From contig CAYURM010000008.1 of assembly GCA_964447155.1 (NCBI GenBank), forward strand, positions 1-64,000: a stretch of DNA of 64,000 nucleotides, written 5' to 3'. The notes under the pieces were generated by a model. That model did no database searches. It saw only the letters and a program-made list of their open reading frames with translations, and was not told the origin of the DNA. This document shows, piece by piece, positions 52,708 to 61,936 of the stretch (positions are counted from its first letter, which is position 1; each line of letters begins with the position of its first letter). The position numbers and the translations under genes were made by a program. The stretch is from SMBSF63 sp034003545. GTDB taxonomy: Bacteria > Chloroflexota > Anaerolineae > Anaerolineales > Anaerolineaceae.

Positions 52708-53733
52708 TTAATCCACCGAGAAGAAGTACGCCCGGGTAAAGAGATAGATGAAATATAAAACGATCAAATAGATTGCATGGCCTTTCTTTAACTTACCCTT
52801 GGTAAACCACAGAATAGCCCATAAAATGGCGCCGGTGATCGTCTCCCACGGCAGGTCCCAGGCGACCAGCGGACGCGGCACCCAGTATGTAGAAACCAGT
52901 GCGCCGCCGCCAATCGCAACCAGCGGGTTGGTGATATTGCTGCCCACCAGCGCGCCCAGCGAAATACCATGCTCTTTGTTGCCGATACCGGCAATCGCAG
53001 TAGTCAATTCCGGCAATGCCGAGGCCAAACCGAGTGTCACCACACCGATCAGCGAACCGCTGATGCCCGTGCGATTGACCAAAAGCTCGGTCAATTGCAG
53101 CACAATCGCCGCTGCAAAAATGGTCAATCCAATCATCGCCAATGAGACCAGGGTGTCAACGCCAACCTCTTTCAGGTCCTTCGGCACATTTTCAGCAATT
53201 TCTTCGCTCTCGTGAAGATTATCTTCTTTCTTATAGTGCTTGCGTTCATCCGTGTATAAATAATAACTATAGGCAATGAAAGAACCAAACAGGATGGCAC
53301 CGTCAAGGCGGGAATAAGTACCATCCACACCCAGAATAATACACATGATCGTCGTACCAATCATCGGCACCATGCTCTTCCACAGGAAGTAACGGCGGAA
53401 ATACATCGTTCCAGCCAACAAAATAATGATCCCCATTACCAATGTCTGCTGAACGACATCCGAACCAATATTGGCCCCCAACACAATCGCTGAACCGGTT
53501 TTATAATCCAGCGACCCGGTCAAGATATTGACCGAGGCAGTGAGATGAGAGGTGATTTCGGGAATGCTCGTTGCCAAAGAGATAACCGTCATTCCCATAA
53601 AAGTAGACGACAGCTGAAAATAGGATGCGATCCCAACCAGTTTTTTGACTGCCTCGTTTGAACTAAGTACCAGCGTCGCCAAAGCGGCAATGCCGACAAG
53701 GGAGACGACCCAAAGACTTTGTGAAGCTAACAC
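52708..53733 (-). CDS. CaCA-family sodium/calcium (cation/H+) exchanger
   Basis: 341 residues, about ten membrane helices in two inverted halves. Alpha-1 repeat GMTVISLATSIPEITSHLTAS with GANIGSD, and alpha-2 repeat GVVTLGLASALPELTTAIAG with ALVGSNITNP. The two Glu in SIPE and ALPE are ion ligands. A central acidic cytoplasmic loop (about 165-190) separates the halves. It resembles YrbG-type exchangers. The ion is Ca2+ by family, with Na+ or H+ as counter-ion unknown. Confidence 0.9.
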   Translation of the reverse strand: MLASQSLWVVSLVGIAALATLVLSSNEAVKKLVGIASYFQLSSTFMGMTVISLATSIPEITSHLTASVNILTGSLDYKTGSAIVLGANIGSDVVQQTLVMGIIILLAGTMYFRRYFLWKSMVPMIGTTIMCIILGVDGTYSRLDGAILFGSFIAYSYYLYTDERKHYKKEDNLHESEEIAENVPKDLKEVGVDTLVSLAMIGLTIFAAAIVLQLTELLVNRTGISGSLIGVVTLGLASALPELTTAIAGIGNKEHGISLGALVGSNITNPLVAIGGGALVSTYWVPRPLVAWDLPWETITGAILWAILWFTKGKLKKGHAIYLIVLYFIYLFTRAYFFSVD

Positions 53734-54043
53734 AGTGTTCCTCCTGAAACAAATAATAATGAATGCGCAACAACTTGCATTTTAAACTCCGGTTTTATAA
53801 TCAATCTACGGGCTCGCACCAACATTCTGCCGGTTTACGAACCCGCACAATCCTGAAGTATACCCAAAATATTATACGGGGTCAATATTATTGGCACAAA
53901 CTGCTTTATTATTTTTCCGGGATTTAACCCAGGATTTACGGGCATTTTTCGCCATTTACAGGCAATTTGTACAGATTTTCCATCAATCCCCACATATTGC
54001 AGAGAATTCGCCCATCAAAGGGGGTGGTTTTATAAAAAACAAA
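53734..54043. other. non-coding gap
   Basis: 310 bases upstream of the exchanger gene. No gene, tRNA or known RNA recognised. The left part likely holds the exchanger promoter (minus strand) but without a clear consensus pair. Confidence 0.4.
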
Positions 54044-54098
54044 CCTGTTCCGTCCCATTAAAAACCAGCAAGCTGTCCTCTTTAATGGACGGAACAGG
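54044..54098 (-). terminator. long stem-loop terminator of the SIS gene
   Basis: CCTGTTCCGTCC...GGACGGAACAGG, extended by ATTAAA/TTTAAT after one bulged base. On the minus strand it is followed by TTTGTTTTTTA. Confidence 0.85.
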
Positions 54099-54123
54099 AA
54101 ATTAACTGTACAAAACAACGTTT

Positions 54124-55161
54124 TTACTGCGTAAGAGTCACCTTGTTCAAACCACGAGGCGATTCCGCATCAAACCCTTTGGCCTGTGTCAAATAATAGG
54201 TGAACAACTGGCCGGCCAGAATAGCTGCAATCGGACTGAGCCATTCGGGAATATCCTGCGGCAAAGCAATTGCCACATCTGCCAGATCCAGCGCCTCCTG
54301 CTGATCTGAAACGACCAGCAGATCGGCCTGATGGTTCTCCTTTAAATTCTTCACCAAAGCCAGCAGATCAGCATACACCGCGCCAGAAGGCATCACCGCA
54401 AATACAGGAAAACCCTGGTTCACAATTGCAATAGGCCCATGACGGAAATCAGCAGAAGAATACGCCTCCGAAACAACATACGTCATTTCCTTGAGTTTCA
54501 AGGCCCACTCATAAGCCGTGGCAAAATTATACCCGCGCCCGCAGACCACACACTGGTTCATAAAGCGGTAGCGTTTGGCATGGTTGGCAATGCTTTCTTC
54601 CATATCCAGCACAGCCTGCAAAGCCTGCGGCAGTGCGGCAATTTCTTCCAGCCGTTCTTTGTCGTCAGCCAGAGCCACCGAAAGCAGGGCAATGCTCAGC
54701 AGTTGAGCCGTGTAACTCTTGGTGGCCGCCACAGCCACCTCGGGACCAGCCATCACATTCACATGATATTCGCTGGCCTCGGCCATCGGCGACTGCGGCG
54801 CATTGGTCAAAGACAGGGTCATCGCACCCTGCTTGCGCCCTTCGGCAATCACACTGACAATATCCGGCGATTTGCCAGACTGGGATATCCCCAATACCAG
54901 CGCATTCTTCAACTGCGGCGGCTGATTGTAAATACTGAACAAAGAAGGGGCTGCCAAAGCAATCGGGAGCCTGTTGTAAGCTCCCCACAAATATTTGGCA
55001 TACAATCCGGCATGGTCAGATGTACCCCGTGCCGAAAGAAAAATAAAATTGATTTCTCTCTGACGGATTTCCTCCGCCACCCTTTGAATATGATCCCATT
55101 GATTCGCCAGCAAACGCCCCGCCAATTGAGGCTGCTCCATGATTTCATCACGTAAACTCAT
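54124..55161 (-). CDS. SIS-domain sugar-phosphate isomerase/deaminase (GlmS/NagB-II-like)
   Basis: 345 residues, two SIS domains as in the isomerase half of GlmS. N-terminal FLSARGTSDHAGLYAKYLW, LGISQSGKSPD and ATKSYTAQ bind the sugar phosphate. The second domain has CGRGYNFATAYEWALKLKE, EAYSSADFRHGP and the C-terminal DAESPRGLNKVTLTQ, which corresponds to the GlmS tail DxPRNLAKSVTVE. There is no glutaminase domain, so it likely works with free ammonia or as a deaminase (NagB-II/AgaS group). The start at 55161 follows AGGAGAGG. Confidence 0.88.
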   Translation of the reverse strand: MSLRDEIMEQPQLAGRLLANQWDHIQRVAEEIRQREINFIFLSARGTSDHAGLYAKYLWGAYNRLPIALAAPSLFSIYNQPPQLKNALVLGISQSGKSPDIVSVIAEGRKQGAMTLSLTNAPQSPMAEASEYHVNVMAGPEVAVAATKSYTAQLLSIALLSVALADDKERLEEIAALPQALQAVLDMEESIANHAKRYRFMNQCVVCGRGYNFATAYEWALKLKEMTYVVSEAYSSADFRHGPIAIVNQGFPVFAVMPSGAVYADLLALVKNLKENHQADLLVVSDQQEALDLADVAIALPQDIPEWLSPIAAILAGQLFTYYLTQAKGFDAESPRGLNKVTLTQ

Positions 55162-55223
55162 TTTGACCTCTCCTGTGAAAATAGTTGAACCGCCCCTCGC
55201 AGGCGGATGATCCCTATTTCTTA

Positions 55224-55252
55224 ATAGTAGCCCAAGTCGGATGAAATGTAAA
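55224..55252 (-). promoter_or_regulatory. promoter of the SIS gene
   Basis: Minus strand TTTACA (55252-55247), 17 bases, TACTAT (55229-55224), 63 bases before the start codon. Confidence 0.55.
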
Positions 55253-55382
55253 ATGGTAACCTTCATCTGCCTGGTTTTTTAAGACAAATCCAGCCTTTTG
55301 TCTATCCCCAAAAAGCTCGGAAAACCATTCGAATGGGGCGTATAATCAGGGGGGAACCTCCCGTAGCTAAAACGGTGCAATA

Positions 55383-55391
55383 TGCTATAAT
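55383..55391 (+). promoter_or_regulatory. extended -10 promoter of the iron-type ABC operon
   Basis: TGCTATAAT. The resulting leader (about 55398-55640) is some 240 bases long. It contains a GGGAGG...CCTCC hairpin near 55550-55575 but no riboswitch that I recognise. Confidence 0.55.
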
Positions 55392-55640
55392 TTGATCGTT
55401 GTAAGGTTGACAAACTTGGGAAAGGAGAAGCCTTATCGCAAGATAAAAACCTTGTGCATCATATCCAAAACACTGCCCCATACAATTTGGCTCATTGGGA
55501 ATCACTGTGATTTTCCCCGCGCTGAGCATAATCATGGCAGATACGGGAGGAAGGCTGCATTCCCTCCTGTCTGGCGTGGAACACCAACTTTTCACGGCAA
55601 TTCCTGGAGAACCTACAATTTATTTCTTAAGGAGGACGAC

Positions 55641-56747
55641 ATGTCCAAGAAGAGATTTTTTGCTACACTTATGGTTCTGTTTATGGTTTCAGTACTTGCC
55701 CTGACCGCATGTACACCCGCGGCTGCGCCGGAAGAAGAAGCAGCCCCCGCCGTTGTTGAAGAAGCCGCTCCCGCCGAAGAAGCTGCTCCTGTTGAAGAAG
55801 CTGCCCCCGCGCTGGAAGAAACCAATGCGTTGGTCATCTACTCGCCGAACAGCGATCCACTGTTGAACGCCACCGTACCGCTTTTCGAAGAAAAGTACGG
55901 CATCAAAGTGGAAGTTATCTCCGCCGGTACCGGTGAGGTTTTCAAACGTCTCGAGGGTGAAAAGAACAACCCCTATGCCGATGTGGTCTATGGCGGCGCT
56001 TATGCCACCTTTATGAATAATATTGACCTCTTCCAGCAATACGTCTCCCCCGAGGATGATCAGCTCCTCGAGGCTTATCAGAATAAAAATGGCTACATCA
56101 CCGTCTACACCCTGGACGGCAGCGTGCTGCTGGTCAACAAGACTTTGATTGGCGATATTGAGGTTGAAGGCTACAAAGACCTGCTCAATCCTGAACTGAA
56201 GGGCAAGATCGTTTCTGCCAACCCCACCGCCTCTTCCAGCGCCTATGCGCACCTGACCAATATGCTCAAAGCAATTGGCGGGGATTATGAAAGCCAGGAA
56301 GGCTGGGATTTTGTCAGAGACTTGTATGCCAACACCGTTGTGATTGACAGCTCCAGCTCAGTCTGGAAAGGCGTCCGCGATGGCGAATACACCGTCGGGA
56401 TTTCCTATGAAGACCCCAGCGTGACTCTCGTGCGCGATGGCGCTGATGTCGAAGTCGTTTACATGGAAGAAGGGGTCATCTTCCTGCCTGCCGGCTCCGC
56501 AATCATCAAAGGCGCCAAAAACCTGCTGAATGCCCAGCGCTTTATTGACCTGACCATTTCCGAAGAAGTTCAAACAGCATTTGCAACCCAGCTGACCAAC
56601 CGCCCGGTGCGGAAAGGTATCGAAACTGCTGACTATATGGTCCCCTACGAAGAAATCAATGTCATTGAAGAAGACATGGACTATGTCAACAAAAACAAGG
56701 AAGCCCTGCAAGAACGCTTCAAGGAAATTTATGTCGCTGTCCAGTAA
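55641..56747 (+). CDS. ABC transporter substrate-binding lipoprotein, ferric iron type
   Basis: 368 residues. Lipobox LTAC (about 21-24), Ala/Glu/Pro-rich linker of EEAAPA units to about residue 60, then a family-1 binding domain: NALVIYSPNSDPLLNATVPLFEEKYGIKVEV, GTGEVFKRLEGEKNNPYADVVYGG, SANPTASSSAYAHL. This is the FbpA/AfuA/2-aminoethylphosphonate-binding branch. Iron(III) is the commonest ligand, but phosphonate, thiamine or polyamine are not excluded. The start follows AAGGAGG. ATPase and permease genes follow after a hairpin. Confidence 0.85.
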   Translation: MSKKRFFATLMVLFMVSVLALTACTPAAAPEEEAAPAVVEEAAPAEEAAPVEEAAPALEETNALVIYSPNSDPLLNATVPLFEEKYGIKVEVISAGTGEVFKRLEGEKNNPYADVVYGGAYATFMNNIDLFQQYVSPEDDQLLEAYQNKNGYITVYTLDGSVLLVNKTLIGDIEVEGYKDLLNPELKGKIVSANPTASSSAYAHLTNMLKAIGGDYESQEGWDFVRDLYANTVVIDSSSSVWKGVRDGEYTVGISYEDPSVTLVRDGADVEVVYMEEGVIFLPAGSAIIKGAKNLLNAQRFIDLTISEEVQTAFATQLTNRPVRKGIETADYMVPYEEINVIEEDMDYVNKNKEALQERFKEIYVAVQ

Positions 56748-56759
56748 ATTTTAGCAACT

Positions 56760-56813
56760 CTGGGGAAGGCTCTTCCCACGCTGGAAACGGGCCTTCCCCA
56801 GCCCTTCTTTTTT
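56760..56813 (+). terminator. hairpin between binding protein and ATPase genes
   Basis: CTGGGGAAGGC ... GCCTTCCCCAG (11-bp stem, 20-base loop) followed by CCCTTCTTTTTT. Likely a partial terminator that keeps binding-protein mRNA in excess. The rest of 56748-56989 is non-coding. Confidence 0.75.
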
Positions 56814-56989
56814 ACGCATATCGGCTACACTTATTTATTGAAGAGGGTTATCCTGCCAGGTTGAGGTTGTGGCATTGTTATTGTGCGAAACAACTCGTTT
56901 CCCAACACAGAACTTAACTCAAACGAACGCATACCGCCTGTGTTGCTTTCCCAGCCTGAATTCCCGGCCTGAAAAGAAAGGTATATCTG

Positions 56990-58072
56990 ATGAGCGTTAA
57001 TATAACTATCAAAAACGCCATAAAGAAATTTGGAGAAAATACCGTTATTTCCGATATTTCGCTGAAAGTGAAGGATAAGGAATTATTTACCCTGCTTGGC
57101 CCTTCCGGTTGTGGGAAAACCACGCTCCTGCGCATGATTGCGGGCTTCAACACCATTGAAGGCGGCGAATTTTATTTCGACGACAAAATGATCAACAACA
57201 TGGAAGTCAGCCACCGCAATATTGGCATGGTCTTTCAAAATTACGCCATCTTCCCCCACTATTCCGTGCGCCAAAATGTGGAATTTGGTTTGAAAAACCG
57301 AAAATACAGCAAATCAGAAATCAAAAAAGAAACCGATAAATTCCTCAAACTCATGCAAATCTACGAATTGCGCGACCGTAAACCTGAGCAGCTGTCTGGC
57401 GGCCAGCAGCAGCGCGTAGCCCTGGCGCGCGCCCTGGTGATCAAGCCGGATGTACTCTTAATGGATGAGCCGCTTTCCAATCTGGATGCCAAACTGAGGT
57501 TAGAGATGCGTCAGGTGATCCGTGATGTCCAGAGAGAAGTTGGCATCACCACCGTCTATGTAACCCACGATCAGGAAGAAGCCATGGCCATTTCGGATCG
57601 CATCGCTGTGATGAGTAACGGAAAAATCCAGCACGTCGGCACCCCCCAGGAAATTTATCACCGCCCCAAAAATCAATTTGTAGCTACCTTTATCGGCCGC
57701 ACAAACTTCCTCAATGCCGTCTATCATACCGCGGATCGTACCATTCATTTTGGGGCATACAGCTTCCCAATGGAAGACCTTGCCCTGCCAGAGGACACCC
57801 CCGTTTTGCTGTCTGTCCGCCCGGAAGATCTTATTTTGCATCCTCATGGTCAGTCTGCCTTAACCGGCGTAGTGCAGGACAGCTTCTTTTTAGGCCTCAA
57901 CACCCACCAATTGATCGAACTCGACGATAACCAGCAGCTGATTGAAGTAATTAGTGAATCATCGTTAGAAAATCTCTTACGAAAAGGGGAAAAGGTTTCG
58001 CTTGTCATCAAAGGCCACAAGATCAATGTCTTCTCTGAAGATGGCTCCCAAAATCTGATGAGGGAGGAATAA
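56990..58072 (+). CDS. ABC transporter ATPase (FbpC/PotA type)
   Basis: 360 residues. Walker A GPSGCGKTT, Q-loop QNYAIFPHYSV, signature LSGGQQQRVALARAL, Walker B LLMDEPLSNLD, H-loop VTHDQEEAM. The C-terminal about 120 residues form the TOBE-type regulatory domain (LLSVRPEDLILHP). It couples ATP to the permease gene six bases downstream. Confidence 0.92.
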   Translation: MSVNITIKNAIKKFGENTVISDISLKVKDKELFTLLGPSGCGKTTLLRMIAGFNTIEGGEFYFDDKMINNMEVSHRNIGMVFQNYAIFPHYSVRQNVEFGLKNRKYSKSEIKKETDKFLKLMQIYELRDRKPEQLSGGQQQRVALARALVIKPDVLLMDEPLSNLDAKLRLEMRQVIRDVQREVGITTVYVTHDQEEAMAISDRIAVMSNGKIQHVGTPQEIYHRPKNQFVATFIGRTNFLNAVYHTADRTIHFGAYSFPMEDLALPEDTPVLLSVRPEDLILHPHGQSALTGVVQDSFFLGLNTHQLIELDDNQQLIEVISESSLENLLRKGEKVSLVIKGHKINVFSEDGSQNLMREE

Positions 58073-58078
58073 AACCTG

Positions 58079-59731
58079 ATGAATCGAAAGGCGAAATTTG
58101 ATCTTTGGAGCCTGGTAACCATCGGGCTTTTCGCATTGTATGGACTTTTTCTCATCTACCCGATGATGAATCTGCTCACCCAGGCAGTGATTGACAAGAA
58201 CACCGGACAGTTCACCCTGAACTATTTCGTTAAATTCTTCAGCACCCCGTATTATTTCAACACCTTGATGAACAGCTTTAAGGTAACCACTGCCGTAACC
58301 TTCACCACCCTCATCCTGGGCACTCCTCTGGCTTACTTCTTCACGCGCTACGAAATCAAAGGCAAAGCCTTCCTGCGCATCCTGATCATCCTCTCCTCCA
58401 TGTCCGCCCCCTTTATTGGCGCCTATTCCTGGATCCTTCTGCTGGGGCGCAGCGGCTTGATCACCCTGTTTTTCAAAAACACCCTGGGCATTGCCATTCC
58501 CAATATTTATGGTTTTTTTGGCATCCTCCTGGTACTATCCCTTCAGCTTTATCCCTTGATCTTCCTGTATGTTTCCGGCGCGTTAAAGAACGTGGATAAT
58601 TCCCTGCTGGAAGCCAGCGAAAATCTGGGCGCAGCGGGCGTGAAACGCTTTTTCAAAATTGTCATTCCCCTCATCACTCCCACCCTGATGGCGGCTGGCC
58701 TGCTGGTCTTTATGCGCGCCCTGGCTGATTTTGGTACCCCCATGCTGATTGGCGAAGGCTATCGAACCTTCCCGGTAACCATTTTTAATGAGTTCATCAG
58801 CGAAATGGGGGGAGACGACGGTTTTGCCGCCGCAATTTCCATCGTGGCGATCGCCATTACCACCATTGTTTTCCTGGTACAGCAATATTTTTCCGTGCGC
58901 AAATCCTTTACCATGAATTCGATCAACAAAATCCGCCCGGAAGAAACCCATGGCATGAAGCGTTTTCTGATCCATGCCTATGCTTACCTGCTGGTCAGTA
59001 TTTCCATCATGCCCCAGGTTTATATCTTTTACACATCCTTTAAGAATGTAAAGGGAAGTACGTTTGCCCCCGGTTATTCTTTACAAAGCTATACGGATGC
59101 CTTTAACAAGGTGGGCAGGGCAATCACCAATACCATGTTGATTCCAGCAATTGCTCTGGTAATCATCATTTTCCTGGCAGTGCTGTTGGCCTATATTTCT
59201 GTCAGACGTACCGGGCCTGTTTCCAAAATATTGGACTCAATCTCAATGATCCCTTATATCATTCCCGGCTCGGTGATCGGTATCACCCTGCTGATCGCCT
59301 TCAACAAACCGCCCATTCTATTAAGCGGTACGATGACCATCATGGTCATTGGTCTGGTCATTCGCAGAATGCCCTACACCATCCGCTCTACCGCAGCCAT
59401 TCTACAGCAAATCCCCATGAATATGGAAGAAGCCGCACACAGCCTGGGCAGTTCAAAAATCAAAACCTTCTACAAGATCACCATGCCAATGATGGCCGCC
59501 GGAATCATTTCGGGCGCCATTTTGAGCTGGATCACCATGATCAGTGAGCTTTCAACCGCCATCCTCCTCTACACCGCCCGCACCAGAACCTTGACCATCG
59601 AGATTTACACCCAGATCATCCGTGGCAATTATGGGATCGCAGCAGCTCTTTCCACCATTCTGGCTGTGCTGACGATCATCTCACTGCTGATCTTCAACAG
59701 AATCTCAAAGGATGACGACCTGTCCCTGTAA
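58079..59731 (+). CDS. ABC transporter permease, fused two-domain (FbpB type)
   Basis: 550 residues with about 12 membrane helices, two copies of the BPD_transp_1 fold. EAA loops are ASENLGAAGVKRFFKIVIPLI (first half) and EAAHSLGSSKIKTFYKITMPMM (second half). One chain replaces the usual permease dimer, typical of iron(III) importers. The start has GGAGG 11 bases upstream. It is last in the operon, with a terminator after it. Confidence 0.92.
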   Translation: MNRKAKFDLWSLVTIGLFALYGLFLIYPMMNLLTQAVIDKNTGQFTLNYFVKFFSTPYYFNTLMNSFKVTTAVTFTTLILGTPLAYFFTRYEIKGKAFLRILIILSSMSAPFIGAYSWILLLGRSGLITLFFKNTLGIAIPNIYGFFGILLVLSLQLYPLIFLYVSGALKNVDNSLLEASENLGAAGVKRFFKIVIPLITPTLMAAGLLVFMRALADFGTPMLIGEGYRTFPVTIFNEFISEMGGDDGFAAAISIVAIAITTIVFLVQQYFSVRKSFTMNSINKIRPEETHGMKRFLIHAYAYLLVSISIMPQVYIFYTSFKNVKGSTFAPGYSLQSYTDAFNKVGRAITNTMLIPAIALVIIIFLAVLLAYISVRRTGPVSKILDSISMIPYIIPGSVIGITLLIAFNKPPILLSGTMTIMVIGLVIRRMPYTIRSTAAILQQIPMNMEEAAHSLGSSKIKTFYKITMPMMAAGIISGAILSWITMISELSTAILLYTARTRTLTIEIYTQIIRGNYGIAAALSTILAVLTIISLLIFNRISKDDDLSL

Positions 59732-59775
59732 TCCGCAGCGGCAACAGTCCTGTATCATCCATATCCTGACCTCAC

Positions 59776-59804
59776 CCTCCCGCATACAACAAATTTGCGG
59801 GAGG
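59776..59804 (+). terminator. stem-loop after the permease gene
   Basis: CCTCCCGCA ... TGCGGGAGG, 9-bp stem with 11-base loop. T tract weak. Confidence 0.6.
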
Positions 59805-59828
59805 TGTTCATTTGCCCGGAAATAAATG

Positions 59829-59834
59829 TATAAT
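59829..59834 (+). promoter_or_regulatory. -10 element of the flavodoxin gene
   Basis: TATAAT preceded directly by TG, 54 bases before the start codon. The -35 is weak. Confidence 0.4.
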
Positions 59835-59888
59835 GCAGTGAACGATCCATCACAATTTATCTGTTTCACCAGAGGAGCACCAGCAAAG

Positions 59889-60392
59889 ATGTCCAAAATG
59901 TTAGTATTGTATTATTCGTTTGAAGGAACCACCCAAAGGATTGCCGAACTGATTGCCGGCAAGATTGACGCCGATATAGCAGAAGTCAAACCGGTCAAAG
60001 AGATCAAGACCAAAGGCTTTTTCAAATATGTGCTGGGCGGCGGTCAGGTGGTATTGAAAATAAAACCTGAACTCAAACCCCTGAAAGTAAATCTGGATGA
60101 TTACGAAACCATCCTGCTGGGCTCTCCCATCTGGGCCGGCACCTTCACCCCGCCTATCCTCACCCTGCTGGAAAGAGGTTACCTGAAAAACAAGACCATC
60201 GCTTATTTCTATTGCCATAAAGGCGGCGCCGACCAGGCCGAGGAAAAAGCCAAAGCTGTCATTGAAAAGAATAACGCCTACCTCTCATCCTTCGGCTGCA
60301 TGAATGTCCCCGAAAATTTCGAGAGCCTGCAAGCGCCCGTCATTGCCTGGGCAAAAAGGGTGATTTCAAAACCATCTTCCGCCTTTGAATGA
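59889..60392 (+). CDS. flavodoxin-like protein
   Basis: 167 residues. The FMN phosphate loop is YYSFEGTTQRIAELIA at the N-terminus. GSPIWAGTFTPPILTLLER corresponds to the second FMN loop and AYFYCHKGGADQAEEKAKA to the third. It matches flavodoxin/NAD(P)H-oxidoreductase-like proteins of anaerobes. It would carry electrons in the cytoplasm; partners are unknown. The start at 59889 has AGAGGAG 11 bases upstream; an in-frame ATG at 59826 overlaps the -10 element. Confidence 0.85.
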   Translation: MSKMLVLYYSFEGTTQRIAELIAGKIDADIAEVKPVKEIKTKGFFKYVLGGGQVVLKIKPELKPLKVNLDDYETILLGSPIWAGTFTPPILTLLERGYLKNKTIAYFYCHKGGADQAEEKAKAVIEKNNAYLSSFGCMNVPENFESLQAPVIAWAKRVISKPSSAFE

Positions 60393-60770
60393 TCGATTCG
60401 GCCTCAGCACAATTCCCCTTTGTTGCGACTCCGCGCTGTCAATGAAGCAGATGATCATGGAGCCCCACCGGGTTGGGACTGCATATGACCAGTAGCACCT
60501 TTTGCCGGCAAACCTGCCAGGCGCAGTCACGCAAGGGTACGTTAGCGTGCTGTACCCTGTCGGGTATGGTATCCGCAACGCACCAATCGTCAAACTCCAA
60601 TTCAGAACCATTCAAAACCAAAGGTGAGTTTTGGTGTGTTCGCCGCAGGCGTGCGAACACACCCTGCAACACCTGCCCGAGCAGTTACGGCAAGAGTAAG
60701 ATTTGAATACCACAACCTGCGGTTACCTTATCCCCTCAATGGGGACTTGCGACCAACTTATGTTAAATAT
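60393..60770. other. non-coding stretch with hairpins next to a tRNA, possible element remnant
   Basis: No convincing gene in any frame. Inverted repeats include GGTGTGTTCGC...GCGAACACACC (60633-60663) and GGGTAC...GTACCC near 60535-60562. Codon-free composition and position beside a tRNA would suit a decayed mobile element or an RNA of unknown kind. Confidence 0.4.
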
Positions 60771-60794
60771 AAAAAGGCTCTGTTGAGCCTTTTT
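60771..60794 (-). terminator. terminator of tRNA(CAU)
   Basis: AAAAAGGCTC-TGTT-GAGCCTTTTT, 10-bp stem ending in T residues, directly after the tRNA. Confidence 0.85.
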
Positions 60795-60798
60795 TGAG

Positions 60799-60870
60799 TG
60801 GCGAGAGTGAGATTTGAACTCACGACCAAGGGCTTATGAGTCCCCTGCTCTACCACTGAGCTACCTCGCC
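60799..60870 (-). tRNA. tRNA with anticodon CAT (Met elongator, or Ile2 after lysidine modification)
   Basis: 72 nt. Acceptor GGCGAGG, then T8-A9, D arm AGCTCAGTGGTAGAGC, anticodon loop CTCATAA (anticodon CAT), T arm GAGTTCAAATCTC, discriminator A. There is no encoded CCA. The anticodon stem has one weak A-G pair. The body resembles elongator tRNA-Met, but also E. coli ileX (GACTCATAA and TTGGTCG in common), so Ile2 identity is possible, and tilS is in the same window. Confidence 0.9.
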
Positions 60871-60942
60871 AGATGCCCCCCGTGGGAAGCCACAAAATCA
60901 TACTATGAAGTCTTTTTTTTGTCAACAAACAGCCGCAAAACT

Positions 60943-61647
60943 TTATTCAAACCCCTTCCGTTCCTTCTTCAATGAAGTAAATTTCCCGTGCCCGACAATG
61001 ATATGATCGAGCACCTTGATGTCCAGCAAGCTGCCCGCCTGCACCACCGCCCGCGTCAGAATCACGTCCTCCGGACTGGGGCTGGGATCGCCTGAGGGAT
61101 GATTATGCACCAGGATCACCCCCGCCGCGTTGTGCTGGATCGCCGGTTTGAAAACCTCCGCCACGCGCACGGTGGAAGCATTTAGCGAACCCTTGTACAA
61201 CTTCTCAATATGGATGACTTGATTACGGATGGTCAGCAGCAGCACCCACAGGTGTTCCTGCAAAAGCGGTGACATCTCATCCCGCACCATCTCGAACACA
61301 TCCTGGGGTTCATGAATGGCAGGGCGTTCACCAAAATCCAGGGCGCGCAAGCGCTTGCCCAATTCCAGCGCAGCCTTGATCTGAGCTGCCTTGGCCGCCC
61401 CCATCCCGTGCTGGTTCTTCAATTCCACAAAAGATGACCGCTGCAATCCAAGCAGCCCGCCCATCTCATTCAACAGGCGCTGCCCCATCTGCACGGCATT
61501 CTCGCCGCGCACACCGACACGCAGTAAAATTGCCAGCAGTTCGGCATTGCTCAGCGAATACGCCCCAACCGACTCCAGCCGCTCCCGCGGGCGTTCCTGT
61601 GCGTCCAGTTCCATGATGGTATAGCCACTATTTTGTTTTTCTGTCAT
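60943..61647 (-). CDS. radC: RadC/JAB-domain protein
   Basis: 234 residues. N-terminal helix-hairpin-helix-type region (RPRERLESVGAYSLSNAELLAILLRVG) and a JAMM metalloprotease-like domain with HNHPSGDPSPSPEDVILTR. Named for DNA repair, though the role in repair is disputed in model bacteria. The start at 61647 has AAGGGGAACGGG upstream; an upstream extension is unlikely. It is divergent from the sigma factor gene. Confidence 0.92.
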   Translation of the reverse strand: MTEKQNSGYTIMELDAQERPRERLESVGAYSLSNAELLAILLRVGVRGENAVQMGQRLLNEMGGLLGLQRSSFVELKNQHGMGAAKAAQIKAALELGKRLRALDFGERPAIHEPQDVFEMVRDEMSPLLQEHLWVLLLTIRNQVIHIEKLYKGSLNASTVRVAEVFKPAIQHNAAGVILVHNHPSGDPSPSPEDVILTRAVVQAGSLLDIKVLDHIIVGHGKFTSLKKERKGFE

Positions 61648-61733
61648 GCCCGTTCCCCTTTCATGCACATCCCTGAAACCCAGTATACAATAAAAACAAG
61701 AGCAGGCAACATAAATTAGGGGGGTAAATTTGG

Positions 61734-61762
61734 TTGTAATTAATCCCATAATTATCTATACT
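61734..61762 (+). promoter_or_regulatory. promoter of the sigma factor gene
   Basis: TTGTAA (61734-61739), 17 bases, TATACT (61757-61762). It gives a leader of about 190 bases before the start codon. Confidence 0.6.
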
Positions 61763-61885
61763 ATTAATAGACTTAGCGACAAAGGGGTGGAAACAAGTTA
61801 ACTGCAGCGAAATGCGTAAAAATTGGTGCCTTACCAGCCTGAATGACAGCCTTGCCCAATCAAAATGCAGTCGAATATTCATAAC

Positions 61886-61936
61886 CGCACACCATTGCCG
61901 CAAACAGGATGCGGCGTTTAACCGTGTGCGTTTTTT
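61886..61936 (+). terminator. terminator-like hairpin in the sigma factor leader
   Basis: CGCACAC ... GTGTGCG followed by six T, enclosing an inner GCCGC...GCGGC hairpin, and ending 21 bases before the rpoD start. Position implies attenuation rather than ordinary termination. Confidence 0.7.

Noticed and set aside
53936..54118. 60-residue open frame on the minus strand.
   Set aside because: It lies over the SIS gene terminator and has no ribosome site, and the translation shows no recognisable features.
55398..55640. Riboswitch in the long leader of the iron-type ABC operon.
   Set aside because: I looked for TPP, cobalamin, FMN and SAM core motifs and found none; only simple hairpins are visible.
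60439..60672. Small open frames on both strands in the gap before tRNA(CAU).
   Set aside because: No ribosome sites, overlapping hairpins and unusual composition; more likely non-coding.
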